6,347 bases of DNA, from NCBI GenBank assembly GCA_013202925.1, contig JABMRA010000138.1, positions 1-6,347 of the forward strand. Direction: 5' to 3'. The notes under the pieces are model-generated. The model did not search any database. It was not told the DNA's origin and saw nothing but the letters and a program-made list of their open reading frames with translations. A program made the position numbers and the translations under genes. This document shows, piece after piece, positions 1 through 4,086 of the stretch (the first letter of the stretch is position 1; each line of letters opens with the position of its first letter). Source of the stretch: Candidatus Omnitrophota bacterium. Lineage in GTDB: Bacteria; Omnitrophota; Gorgyraeia; Gorgyraeales; Gorgyraeaceae.

Positions 1-26
1 CAGTTCGATTCTGGGCCTCGGCACCA
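1..26 (+). tRNA. tRNA-Leu-like gene, 3' end only (cut by window edge)
   Basis: The first 26 bases read as the end of a tRNA: the T-stem 5' strand remainder CAG, a T-loop TTCGATT, the T-stem 3' strand CTGGG, the acceptor 3' strand CCTCGGC, discriminator A and an encoded CCA. An acceptor of GCCGAGG/CCTCGGC with A73 is typical of bacterial tRNA-Leu, but the anticodon lies outside the window, so the Leu assignment is inferred. Its last 20 bases recur at 1492-1511. It cannot be told from here whether this copy is an intact gene or itself a remnant. Confidence 0.7.
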
Positions 27-92
27 TGGTTCGACGCGCTCACTTTGTTCGCTTGCTCACCATTTTATTATCAGGTGAAGTCGAACCATGGT
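23..92. repeat. Large inverted repeat starting on the tRNA ACCA end
   Basis: Arms ACCATGGTTCGAC (23-35) and GTCGAACCATGGT (80-92) are a perfect 13-bp inverted repeat. The left arm begins exactly with the discriminator and CCA of the tRNA. Inside, TCACC (57-61) and GGTGA (74-78) form a second small stem around an AT-rich loop. The right arm runs directly into the GC-rich hairpin at 92-128. No T tract follows, so it does not look like an intrinsic terminator. Confidence 0.75.
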
Positions 93-128
93 CCTGAGCA
101 AGGCCGCCGGAGGCGGCCGCGTCGAAGG
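92..128 (+). repeat. TCCTGAG...TCGAAGG hairpin, GC-rich variant
   Basis: The boxes TCCTGAGC (92-99) and GTCGAAGG (121-128) match the flanks of the hairpins at 2378-2412 and 2758-2813. Between them lies a perfect 7-bp stem, GGCCGCC (102-108) and GGCGGCC (112-118), closed by GGA. It seems to belong to the same dispersed repeat family, with a different stem and without the conserved 13-base loop. Confidence 0.6.
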
Positions 129-166
129 GCCAAAACCATCAAAAATTTTACTCAGACGTCTTTTAT

Positions 167-190
167 CCTCCAAAAACCCTCCAAAAACCC
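167..190. repeat. Two overlapping CCTCCAAAAACCC direct repeats
   Basis: CCTCCAAAAACCC occurs at 167-179 and again at 178-190 with an 11-bp period. It forms a C/A-only tract upstream of the promoter at 205-233. An 11-bp period is near one DNA helical turn, so repeated protein binding on one face is possible, but no function is evident. Confidence 0.4.
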
Positions 191-204
191 ACCCCTAAAA
201 ATCC

Positions 205-233
205 TTTAAAACAGCACTTTTATATGGTATACT
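205..233 (+). promoter_or_regulatory. Sigma70-type promoter for the 303 reading frame
   Basis: A TTTAAA -35-like hexamer (205-210, 4/6 to TTGACA) is followed after 17 bp by TATACT (228-233, 5/6 to TATAAT). Transcription would start near 240, about 60 bases before the ATG at 303. The leader would contain the hairpin and T tract at 260-293. Confidence 0.5.
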
Positions 234-259
234 TATAAATGATAGTTATAGCACCAATA

Positions 260-293
260 TAGCCTTATTAAGCCAAGGAAAGGCTATTTTTTT
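260..293 (+). terminator. Leader hairpin with T7 tract (possible attenuator)
   Basis: TAGCCTT (260-266) pairs with AAGGCTA (280-286) over 7 bp around a 13-base loop, followed at once by seven Ts (287-293). This has the shape of an intrinsic terminator, although the stem is short. It lies between the predicted start site (about 240) and the start codon at 303, so it could attenuate the gene. It could also end readthrough from the upstream tRNA. Confidence 0.45.
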
Positions 294-302
294 GGGTGGA
301 TT

Positions 303-890
303 ATGAAGAAAATTGAAAAAGCATTATATTTTAAGATTGTGGCTATTTGCGTAAGTATTTGTTTTATTGTAGATACTACTATTTATGCTGCACCCACTCT
401 TAGAATGAATTTAATGTTTGATAATACAGATAAAGAAAATAGGAGTGAGAGAGGTTTGTCTGCAATATTAAAAGAGCAACAAATTAGAGACGTTTTACAG
501 TCTTTAAGGCCAGATTTTGGCGAGAAAAAGGAGCTTAGCGGGAAAGAATTTGAAGCCCATATAAAGAAATTGGCTGAAGATTTAAATATCGATTATAGCG
601 TAAGGAGAGAGGGGGCAACTCGCTTTTTCGAAGGAGTTCTCCAAGATGCGAGTTGTTATTTGCACAACAGGGATTTTATTGGTGTATTAAGTACGCTTTT
701 TAGGTTACTAATACTTTCTGGACAACCAAGGGTGGGTTTTAGTTATAAAGACAGGATAGTCCAGTTAATGATGGTTGGCCCATCAATGGCTATCCTACCT
801 TTGGCTGTCGCGGTAACTACGGCTATATTTTTTAGTTTACCTTTGAATGTTTTTATTGCCTCTCATTTATATGTTTATTATGATTGTTAA
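303..890 (+). CDS. Exported or membrane protein of unknown function, possible 5' part of a frameshifted gene
   Basis: The product is 195 residues and I do not recognise the family. It starts with a clear signal peptide (positively charged MKKIEK, hydrophobic core at about residues 9-27, A-A-P near 29-31), followed by 'TLRMN', a style common after signal peptides in Omnitrophota. A charged soluble part (about 40-125) follows. A hydrophobic stretch at about 157-190 looks like one or two membrane segments and then stops abruptly in YVYYDC. The start at 303 has only a weak GGTGG a few bases upstream. The gene is AT-rich: for example, 361-420 has 18 G+C of 60, well below the downstream genes. The last 44 bases overlap the 847 frame. 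Shifting by one base in the T5 run at 850-854 would join the two into a protein of about 310 residues with a continuous hydrophobic region, so this may be the front half of one broken gene. Confidence 0.6.
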   Translation: MKKIEKALYFKIVAICVSICFIVDTTIYAAPTLRMNLMFDNTDKENRSERGLSAILKEQQIRDVLQSLRPDFGEKKELSGKEFEAHIKKLAEDLNIDYSVRREGATRFFEGVLQDASCYLHNRDFIGVLSTLFRLLILSGQPRVGFSYKDRIVQLMMVGPSMAILPLAVAVTTAIFFSLPLNVFIASHLYVYYDC

Positions 891-1242
891 TTTCTCGCTT
901 GGATTTACTGACATCGATAAACATGAATTGGAACATGTTTATATATATTTGTCGTTGGAGAAATTAAAAAAGGAAGGCCAGCTGAGCCTATCTATAGCAG
1001 AAGCTGACAATTTATTGGGGTGGGATGATGGTTTGCCAATGTTGTCCGCATTCACCTTAAAAATAGATAACAAAGAAATAGAAATGTTGGAGGATATAAT
1101 AATACAGGCTCTTTTAAAAGATAATCTAATAGATACCAAAACAATATTAAAAACTCATGTTACTGGTGATACGAAGGATGACAACATAAAGCTCCTTCCT
1201 CATGAAGTATATATTCATAAATCTACGAGAACATCTCAATAA
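847..1242 (+). CDS. Unknown protein with HExxH sequence, likely 3' part of the preceding gene
   Basis: This 131-residue frame opens right after an in-frame TGA (844-846) and overlaps the previous frame by 44 bases. I see no ribosome binding site, which argues against independent translation, although coupling is possible. It begins with a hydrophobic segment (residues 1-20), followed by DIDKHELEH, in which residues 26-30 match the HExxH zinc-metallopeptidase signature. A five-residue match just after a membrane segment is suggestive, but may be chance. The rest is charged and helical-looking (EKLKKEG, DNLLGWDDG, EIEMLEDIIIQALL), with no further motif I recognise. Codon use is AT-rich like the upstream frame. 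The likeliest reading is the C-terminal half of a frameshifted membrane-associated protein; a second overlapping gene is the alternative. Confidence 0.5.
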   Translation: MFLLPLIYMFIMIVNFSLGFTDIDKHELEHVYIYLSLEKLKKEGQLSLSIAEADNLLGWDDGLPMLSAFTLKIDNKEIEMLEDIIIQALLKDNLIDTKTILKTHVTGDTKDDNIKLLPHEVYIHKSTRTSQ

Positions 1243-1253
1243 ATTTTGATTCC

Positions 1254-1379
1254 CTAATTCCTGTCACACTTTAGGCTTTTAGTCTTGAGATACCACGCCA
1301 GATTAGATAACTTATCGCTTTCCTTTACAGCTTTCTCGTAGATATCCTCCCAAGTCAAATAAGCCAAGGTTATACCTAT
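1254..1379 (-). pseudogene. Minus-strand coding remnant, about 40 codons
   Basis: Read on the minus strand from 1379 to the TAG at 1254-1256, this encodes a protein-like string containing WEDIYEKAVKESDKLSNLAW and ending KTKSLKCDRN. It is amphipathic with heptad-like spacing. There is no ATG; a TTG at 1367-1365 would give 37 residues, and a TGA lies in frame just upstream (1382-1380). Immediately upstream another frame reads VTLSGKSKLLLRVNRYN, so a frameshifted, truncated gene is plausible. The family is not recognised. The rest of the gap 1243-1574 holds only the promoter, the collapsed tRNA and the heptamer repeats listed separately. Confidence 0.35.
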
Positions 1380-1438
1380 TCACCCTGAGTAGTAATTTGC
1401 TCTTTCCTGATAACGTCACGCTATGTCACAGAAAACAC

Positions 1439-1466
1439 TTGCAATGTTACGAACATGTTATATAAT
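1439..1466 (+). promoter_or_regulatory. Sigma70-type promoter before the collapsed tRNA-Leu
   Basis: A perfect TATAAT (1461-1466) is preceded, 16 bp away, by TTGCAA (1439-1444). Initiation would fall near 1473, about 10 bases before the GCCGAGG of the tRNA-Leu remnant, as expected for an original tRNA promoter. It now probably drives the gene at 1575 with a leader of about 100 bases. Confidence 0.6.
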
Positions 1467-1482
1467 TAGAAGTTATAGAAGC

Positions 1483-1511
1483 GCCGAGGATGATTCTGGG
1501 CCTCGGCACCA
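1483..1511 (+). pseudogene. Collapsed tRNA-Leu: acceptor stem and CCA with the interior deleted
   Basis: GCCGAGG (1483-1489) is the 5' acceptor strand. After three bases (ATG) the sequence continues with part of the T-loop, CTGGG, the acceptor 3' strand CCTCGGC, A and CCA (1511). D-arm, anticodon arm, variable arm and the 5' half of the T-arm are missing. The 20 bases 1492-1511 are identical to 7-26. What remains folds as a 7-bp hairpin with an 11-base loop and an ACCA tail. A tRNA-style promoter lies just upstream, so this looks like a former tRNA locus, now part of the leader of the gene at 1575. Confidence 0.7.
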
Positions 1512-1538
1512 CATTGCTGAGCTATAGTCGGGATGTTT

Positions 1539-1559
1539 GTGTAAAGTGTAATGTGTAAA
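1539..1559 (+). repeat. Three tandem GTGTAAW heptamers
   Basis: GTGTAAA (1539-1545), GTGTAAT (1546-1552) and GTGTAAA (1553-1559) are head to tail, just before the Shine-Dalgarno of the gene at 1575. They lie in its leader, where a protein or small RNA could bind, or where slippage could change spacing. They may also be incidental. Confidence 0.6.
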
Positions 1560-1574
1560 GAAAAGGGGGTAGCC

Positions 1575-2273
1575 ATGAAAAAGGTCCGTTTTATGATGTT
1601 TTTAGTCGTTGGAATAATATGCATTGCTTCCTTGGTCTATGCAGCTGTGCCCCGCGTTATAAATTATCAGGGAAAATTCACCGACAGCGATGATAATCCA
1701 TTGTCCGGAAATTATATAGTTACGTTCAGATTATACGAGGTAACCTCAGGCGGCGACGCTATCTGGGAAGAAGGCCATATCCTTACTGTAGAGAACGGCC
1801 TTTTCAACGCGCTTCTTGGTTCAATCAAGCCATTAGAGATAGATTTTAATAAAGATCTGTGGTTGGGTATAGAGGTGGCAAGCGACGGAGAGATGACCCC
1901 GCGCGTAAAACTCGCAAGTTCGGCCTATGCACTGAATGCCCAGGCCATTGATATGCTTGATTCCACCCAGCTTCTGAGGAACGATGTAGACAGCATCATG
2001 TCAGGTTCGCTTACCCTTAAAAAGGACCTGATTCTAAGAGGGGATGTCTCAGGCCCCTCCAGGATCGTACTCACTGATGGCCAGGGCCGCGAATATTATC
2101 TCTGGATGGATAATAGCGGCAGCCTAAGACTAAAACAGGGCCTGCCAGGGTCTGATAAAGACGGTTCGGTTTTAGGGGCTGGGGCAGCATCGGCTGGGTT
2201 TGTCCAGAATGCCACCCTCATTCTTTTAATCGTTGCACTCGGCCTTATTTTCTACTCGACAAAAAAGAAATAA
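1575..2273 (+). CDS. Secreted 'VINYQGKF' protein with C-terminal membrane anchor
   Basis: An ATG at 1551 is in frame, but the ATG at 1575 is chosen because AAGGGGG (1563-1569) lies 5 bases before it and because it starts a clean signal peptide (MKKVRFMM, then a hydrophobic core ending VYA). The mature 232-residue product begins AVPRVINYQGKFTDSDDNPL. It continues through patterns I associate with a widespread uncharacterised secreted module of PVC/Omnitrophota and marine bacteria: GNYIVTFRLYE, IWEE, ENGLFNALLGSIKPL, LWLGIEVASDGEMTPRVKL and SSAYALNA (about residues 24-125). Such modules are often stalk- or fibre-like surface proteins, which is an inference here. A middle part (about 126-200) carries RIVLTDGQGREYYLWMDNSG, a short beta-type pattern. 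The C-terminus is one hydrophobic helix (about 207-228) followed by KKK, like a tail anchor or sorting signal. The stop lies 6 bases before the tRNA-Thr. Confidence 0.8.
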   Translation: MKKVRFMMFLVVGIICIASLVYAAVPRVINYQGKFTDSDDNPLSGNYIVTFRLYEVTSGGDAIWEEGHILTVENGLFNALLGSIKPLEIDFNKDLWLGIEVASDGEMTPRVKLASSAYALNAQAIDMLDSTQLLRNDVDSIMSGSLTLKKDLILRGDVSGPSRIVLTDGQGREYYLWMDNSGSLRLKQGLPGSDKDGSVLGAGAASAGFVQNATLILLIVALGLIFYSTKKK

Positions 2274-2279
2274 TCCTTT

Positions 2280-2352
2280 GCCGATGTAGCTCAGCTGGCA
2301 GAGCAGGGCTTTCGTAAAGCTCAGGTCGGTGGTTCGAATCCACTCATCGGCT
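2280..2352 (+). tRNA. tRNA-Thr(CGT)
   Basis: A full cloverleaf of 73 bases can be drawn. Acceptor GCCGATG (2280-2286) pairs perfectly with CATCGGC (2345-2351), discriminator T2352. The D-stem is GCTC/GAGC. The anticodon stem is GGGCT/AGCTC with one G-U pair, and the loop TTCGTAA gives anticodon CGT (2313-2315), reading ACG = Thr. The T-stem is GGTGG/CCACT around TTCGAAT. G1-C72, C2-G71 and the G35-U36 anticodon bases fit threonine identity. CCA is not encoded (TCCG follows), unlike the Leu copies upstream. It starts 6 bases after the previous gene's stop, so its promoter would have to be inside that gene or it is cotranscribed. I saw no convincing internal promoter. Confidence 0.93.
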
Positions 2353-2384
2353 CCGAATTCGCCAAAGGCGAATTCGATCCTGAG
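2338..2384 (+). repeat. 47-bp direct repeat, copy 1 (tRNA-Thr 3' end plus palindrome)
   Basis: Bases 2338-2384 are identical to 2718-2764. The first 15 bases are the end of tRNA-Thr (T-stem 3' strand, acceptor 3' strand and discriminator). Then comes a palindrome with 10-bp arms CGAATTCGCC (2354-2363) and GGCGAATTCG (2367-2376) around AAA, then ATCCTGAG. Repeat-to-repeat spacing is 380 bp and encloses the GIY-YIG gene. Confidence 0.9.
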
Positions 2385-2412
2385 GATACGACGAATAGGA
2401 ATATCTGAAGGA
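2378..2412 (+). repeat. TCCTGA-loop-GAAGGA hairpin, copy before the GIY-YIG gene
   Basis: TCCT (2378-2381) pairs with AGGA (2409-2412). An inner stem GATA/TATC (2385-2388, 2402-2405) closes a 13-base loop CGACGAATAGGAA (2389-2401). The same loop sits on a completely different stem at 2768-2802. AAGGA (2408-2412) lies 10 bases before the start codon at 2423 and is its likely Shine-Dalgarno. The outer stem would hide it. Confidence 0.75.
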
Positions 2413-2422
2413 CCTTATTGCA

Positions 2423-2707
2423 ATGTGGAGTGTGTACATAATAGAGTGTAAGGATGGAAAGTTATATACAGGCACAACAAATAATCTTAAAAGGCGCCTT
2501 AAAGAACATAATGCTGGATACGGAGGGCGATTTACAAGATTTAGAAAACCGGTTAAGTTAGTTTATAGTCAAAAGATGGGCACAAAATCAGAGGCCCTAG
2601 GAAGAGAATCAGATATAAAAAAACTGAGACGTGAGCAAAAATTAGAGCTTATTAGATCCTTCGGCTTCTCCCATACGGTCGAAGCCTCAGGACAATTTCT
2701 CGCATAG
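2423..2707 (+). CDS. Small GIY-YIG family nuclease with repeat-encoded C-terminus
   Basis: The 94-residue product is a single-domain GIY-YIG protein of the YhbQ/UPF0213 type (about 80-100 residues), related to the UvrC N-terminal nuclease domain. The motif pair is VYI (4-6) and LYTG (14-17). TTNNLKRRLKEHN (18-30) carries the family arginines, and 'KYTR'-like FTRFRKPVKLVYS (37-49) follows. ALGRESDIKKL (58-68) supplies the catalytic glutamate E62. Tyr5, Tyr15, an Arg at 24/25 and Glu62 all look present, so activity is plausible: a metal-dependent DNA strand cut. Residues 79-94 (SFGFSHTVEASGQFLA) are encoded by the hairpin at 2657-2692 and the left half of the one at 2693-2717, whose loop holds the stop codon. 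The start at 2423 is supported by AAGGA 10 bases upstream. It is enclosed by 47-bp repeats carrying the tRNA-Thr end, which suggests a homing- or transposition-like role rather than housekeeping repair. Confidence 0.9.
   Translation: MWSVYIIECKDGKLYTGTTNNLKRRLKEHNAGYGGRFTRFRKPVKLVYSQKMGTKSEALGRESDIKKLRREQKLELIRSFGFSHTVEASGQFLA
2657..2692 (-). repeat. Inverted copy of the TCCTGA/GAAGGA hairpin inside the GIY-YIG 3' end
   Basis: TCCT (2657-2660) pairs with AGGA (2689-2692), and GGCTTC (2663-2668) pairs with GAAGCC (2681-2686). The loop is TCCCATACGGTC (2669-2680). Read on the minus strand, the flanks are TCCTGA and GAAGGA and the loop resembles CGACGAATAGGAA with a few changes. It is therefore the same family as 2378-2412 in the opposite orientation. 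It begins exactly at codon 79 of the nuclease and keeps the frame open. Confidence 0.6.
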
Positions 2708-2717
2708 CTCGAAATTG
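2693..2717. repeat. Hairpin CAATTTC/GAAATTG over the GIY-YIG stop codon
   Basis: CAATTTC (2693-2699) and GAAATTG (2711-2717) form a perfect 7-bp stem with an 11-base loop containing the TAG stop (2705-2707). The flanking GGA and ATCC extend the pairing with one bulged A. It directly abuts the second 47-bp repeat. There is no T tract. Confidence 0.6.
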
Positions 2718-2764
2718 ATCCACTCATCGGCTCCGAATTCGCCAAAGGCGAATTCGATCCTGAG
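2718..2764 (+). repeat. 47-bp direct repeat, copy 2
   Basis: Identical to 2338-2384. Its first 15 bases are a detached tRNA-Thr 3' end with no tRNA body before it. The 10-bp-arm palindrome lies at 2734-2756. Confidence 0.9.
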
Positions 2765-2813
2765 CGAGCCAAATAATGCGACGAATAGAAACATTATTTG
2801 GCAAGTCGAAGGA
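2758..2813 (+). repeat. TCCTGAG-loop-GAAGGA hairpin, long-stem copy before the MFS gene
   Basis: A perfect 11-bp stem GCCAAATAATG (2768-2778) and CATTATTTGGC (2792-2802) closes a 13-base loop CGACGAATAGAAA that differs from copy 2389-2401 by one base. The outer TCCT (2758-2761) pairs with AGGA (2810-2813). The stem shares no sequence with the other copies, so pairing is kept while sequence is not. AAGGA (2809-2813) is 14 bases before the MFS start codon. Confidence 0.8.
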
Positions 2814-2827
2814 CCTCCGTAATTTGA

Positions 2828-4084
2828 ATGGCCAAGCTCGAGGGACTCTTAAAAGATAAAAATTTTTCGCTTCTGTGGTTTTCACAGATCATATCTAACT
2901 TCGGGGACCGTCTCAATCAGATGGCCCTGATAGGTCTTATATACAGCCGCACCCCTGGCTCTACCATAGAGCTTGCGAAACTCCTCTCCTTTACGATCCT
3001 CCCTGTTTTTCTTGTAGGCCCTGTCGCCGGCACTTATGTGGATAGATGGAACAGAAAACACACCATGGTGGCCTGTGATTTATTGAGGGCGATCCTGGTC
3101 CTTTCCATACCCTTTATAATCACATATTCGAAGAGCATGGCGCCCGTATATGCAGTGGTATTTATTATATTTTCTACCACGAGATTTTTCCTGCCTGCCA
3201 AACTTGCTATAATACCTGACATCGTGCATAAGGATAAATTGCTCCTGGCAAATTCGCTCACATCCACGACCATGATGATTGCAACGGTCGTAGGGTTTGG
3301 ATTTGGCGGAATAATAGTAGGCCGGCTCGGAGCAAAGGGCGGATTCTGCGTAGATTCAGGTACATATCTTATCTCTGCATTGATGGTGTCTTTTGTCGTG
3401 CTGAGATTTAAGGCAAAGGTCTTGGCGCCGAGAGAGAAATTGAGGGCCATTATAAAAAGGACAGTATTGGGAGACATAAAGGAAGGGCTGCTCTATCTCA
3501 AGGGACATAAAGACATAAGGATGGTGGCAAACACCTTGTTTCTCGTTATGTCAGGCGTGGGCTCTATTTACATTATCATAATAGTGTTTGTGCAGGAGGC
3601 GCTGCAGTCTTCAACAGAGCACTTAGGGTTATTGGCAATGTGTCTGGGCGCGGGATTGTTTTTGGGTTCAGTCAGTTACGGAAGGTTCGGGGCAAGGTTG
3701 TGCAAGAGAAAGGTGATAAATTGCTGTCTCTCGATCACAGGGGTGGTTATAGTTGTATTTGCTGTCGGGCTTAGATTGTGGCCGAATTTTTTTGTAGCAG
3801 CTTTTATCTCGGCGCTACTTGGCGTGTCCGCAGCCCCTATAGTGGTCTCGTCCAATACCCTGCTTCACGAGGCGATGGCAGCGGATATGCGCGGCAGGAT
3901 CTTTAGTTCGCTGGAGATAATAATGCATATAGGATTTCTTTTATTTATGGTCCTGACCTCGCTTGTCGCAGAGTGGATGAACAAGGATTTGCTTCTTGTT
4001 ACAATAGGGTCCTTGTTTTCTATAATAGGCCTTACGAAACTGCTCAGAGGGGTCAAAGAAGAGAAGGTTAAGGCAGGGGCTTGA
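2828..4084 (+). CDS. Major facilitator superfamily exporter (EntS/MFS_3-like)
   Basis: The 418-residue product has the length and roughly 10-12 hydrophobic segments of a 12-helix MFS transporter in the inner membrane. FSLLWFSQIISNFGDRLNQMAL (about 13-34) is the typical first-helix start of the MFS_3/EntS-like drug or siderophore exporters. GTYVDRWNRKHTM (68-80) is MFS motif A in the loop between helices 2 and 3. A positively charged central loop (about 195-225) separates the two halves, and MRGRIFSSLEII appears in the second half as in related exporters. The substrate cannot be told. The start is the ATG at 2828; its Shine-Dalgarno would be AAGGA at 2809-2813, whose 14-base spacing is long. 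I saw no clear promoter, so the gene may depend on readthrough from the tRNA/GIY-YIG unit. The TGA ends 2 bases from the stop of the convergent small gene. Confidence 0.88.
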   Translation: MAKLEGLLKDKNFSLLWFSQIISNFGDRLNQMALIGLIYSRTPGSTIELAKLLSFTILPVFLVGPVAGTYVDRWNRKHTMVACDLLRAILVLSIPFIITYSKSMAPVYAVVFIIFSTTRFFLPAKLAIIPDIVHKDKLLLANSLTSTTMMIATVVGFGFGGIIVGRLGAKGGFCVDSGTYLISALMVSFVVLRFKAKVLAPREKLRAIIKRTVLGDIKEGLLYLKGHKDIRMVANTLFLVMSGVGSIYIIIIVFVQEALQSSTEHLGLLAMCLGAGLFLGSVSYGRFGARLCKRKVINCCLSITGVVIVVFAVGLRLWPNFFVAAFISALLGVSAAPIVVSSNTLLHEAMAADMRGRIFSSLEIIMHIGFLLFMVLTSLVAEWMNKDLLLVTIGSLFSIIGLTKLLRGVKEEKVKAGA

Positions 4085-4086
4085 GT

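Larger units (their letters stand above)
7..1511. mobile_element. Candidate AT-rich insertion bounded by tRNA-Leu 3'-end repeats
   Basis: The 20-base sequence GATTCTGGGCCTCGGCACCA occurs at 7-26 and 1492-1511, spaced 1485 bp apart. Duplicated tRNA 3' ends are the classical footprint of site-specific integration. The enclosed DNA is visibly AT-richer than the genes downstream and holds poorly conserved or broken frames. No integrase is present in the window, so it would be non-autonomous or decayed. Local duplication of a tRNA locus followed by decay is the main alternative. Confidence 0.4.
2338..2764 (+). mobile_element. GIY-YIG module bounded by tRNA-Thr 3'-end repeats
   Basis: The unit of about 380 bp consists of the 47-bp repeat, a hairpin, the GIY-YIG nuclease gene, an inverted hairpin, a second small hairpin and the second 47-bp repeat. 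Recombination between the repeats would remove the nuclease and leave tRNA-Thr plus one hairpin. The organisation suggests a compact selfish element carrying its own nuclease. Mobility is inferred from architecture only. A tandem duplication of the tRNA tail and repeat around a resident gene is the alternative. Confidence 0.55.

Noticed and set aside
1551..1574. Upstream ATG start for the secreted protein (MCKEKGVA extension)
   Set aside because: It overlaps the heptamer repeat, lacks a ribosome site and would put eight residues before a clean signal peptide. The ATG at 1575 has AAGGGGG at ideal spacing.
2354..2376. Palindrome with GAATTC ends resembling TA-cloning vector junctions
   Set aside because: The common vector junction reads GAATTCGCCCTT, with the insert between its arms. 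Here the arms close on AAA, occur twice with tRNA sequence attached, and sit among native repeats, so vector contamination is unlikely.
2354..2376. Palindrome as an intrinsic terminator for tRNA-Thr
   Set aside because: The stem is strong but no T tract follows either copy.
2338..2813. CRISPR array
   Set aside because: There are only two 47-bp repeats, 380 bp apart with a gene between them, and no regular spacers.
3034..3477. 147-codon minus-strand frame inside the MFS gene
   Set aside because: It is antisense to well-defined transporter sequence, is low-complexity, and has no start signals.
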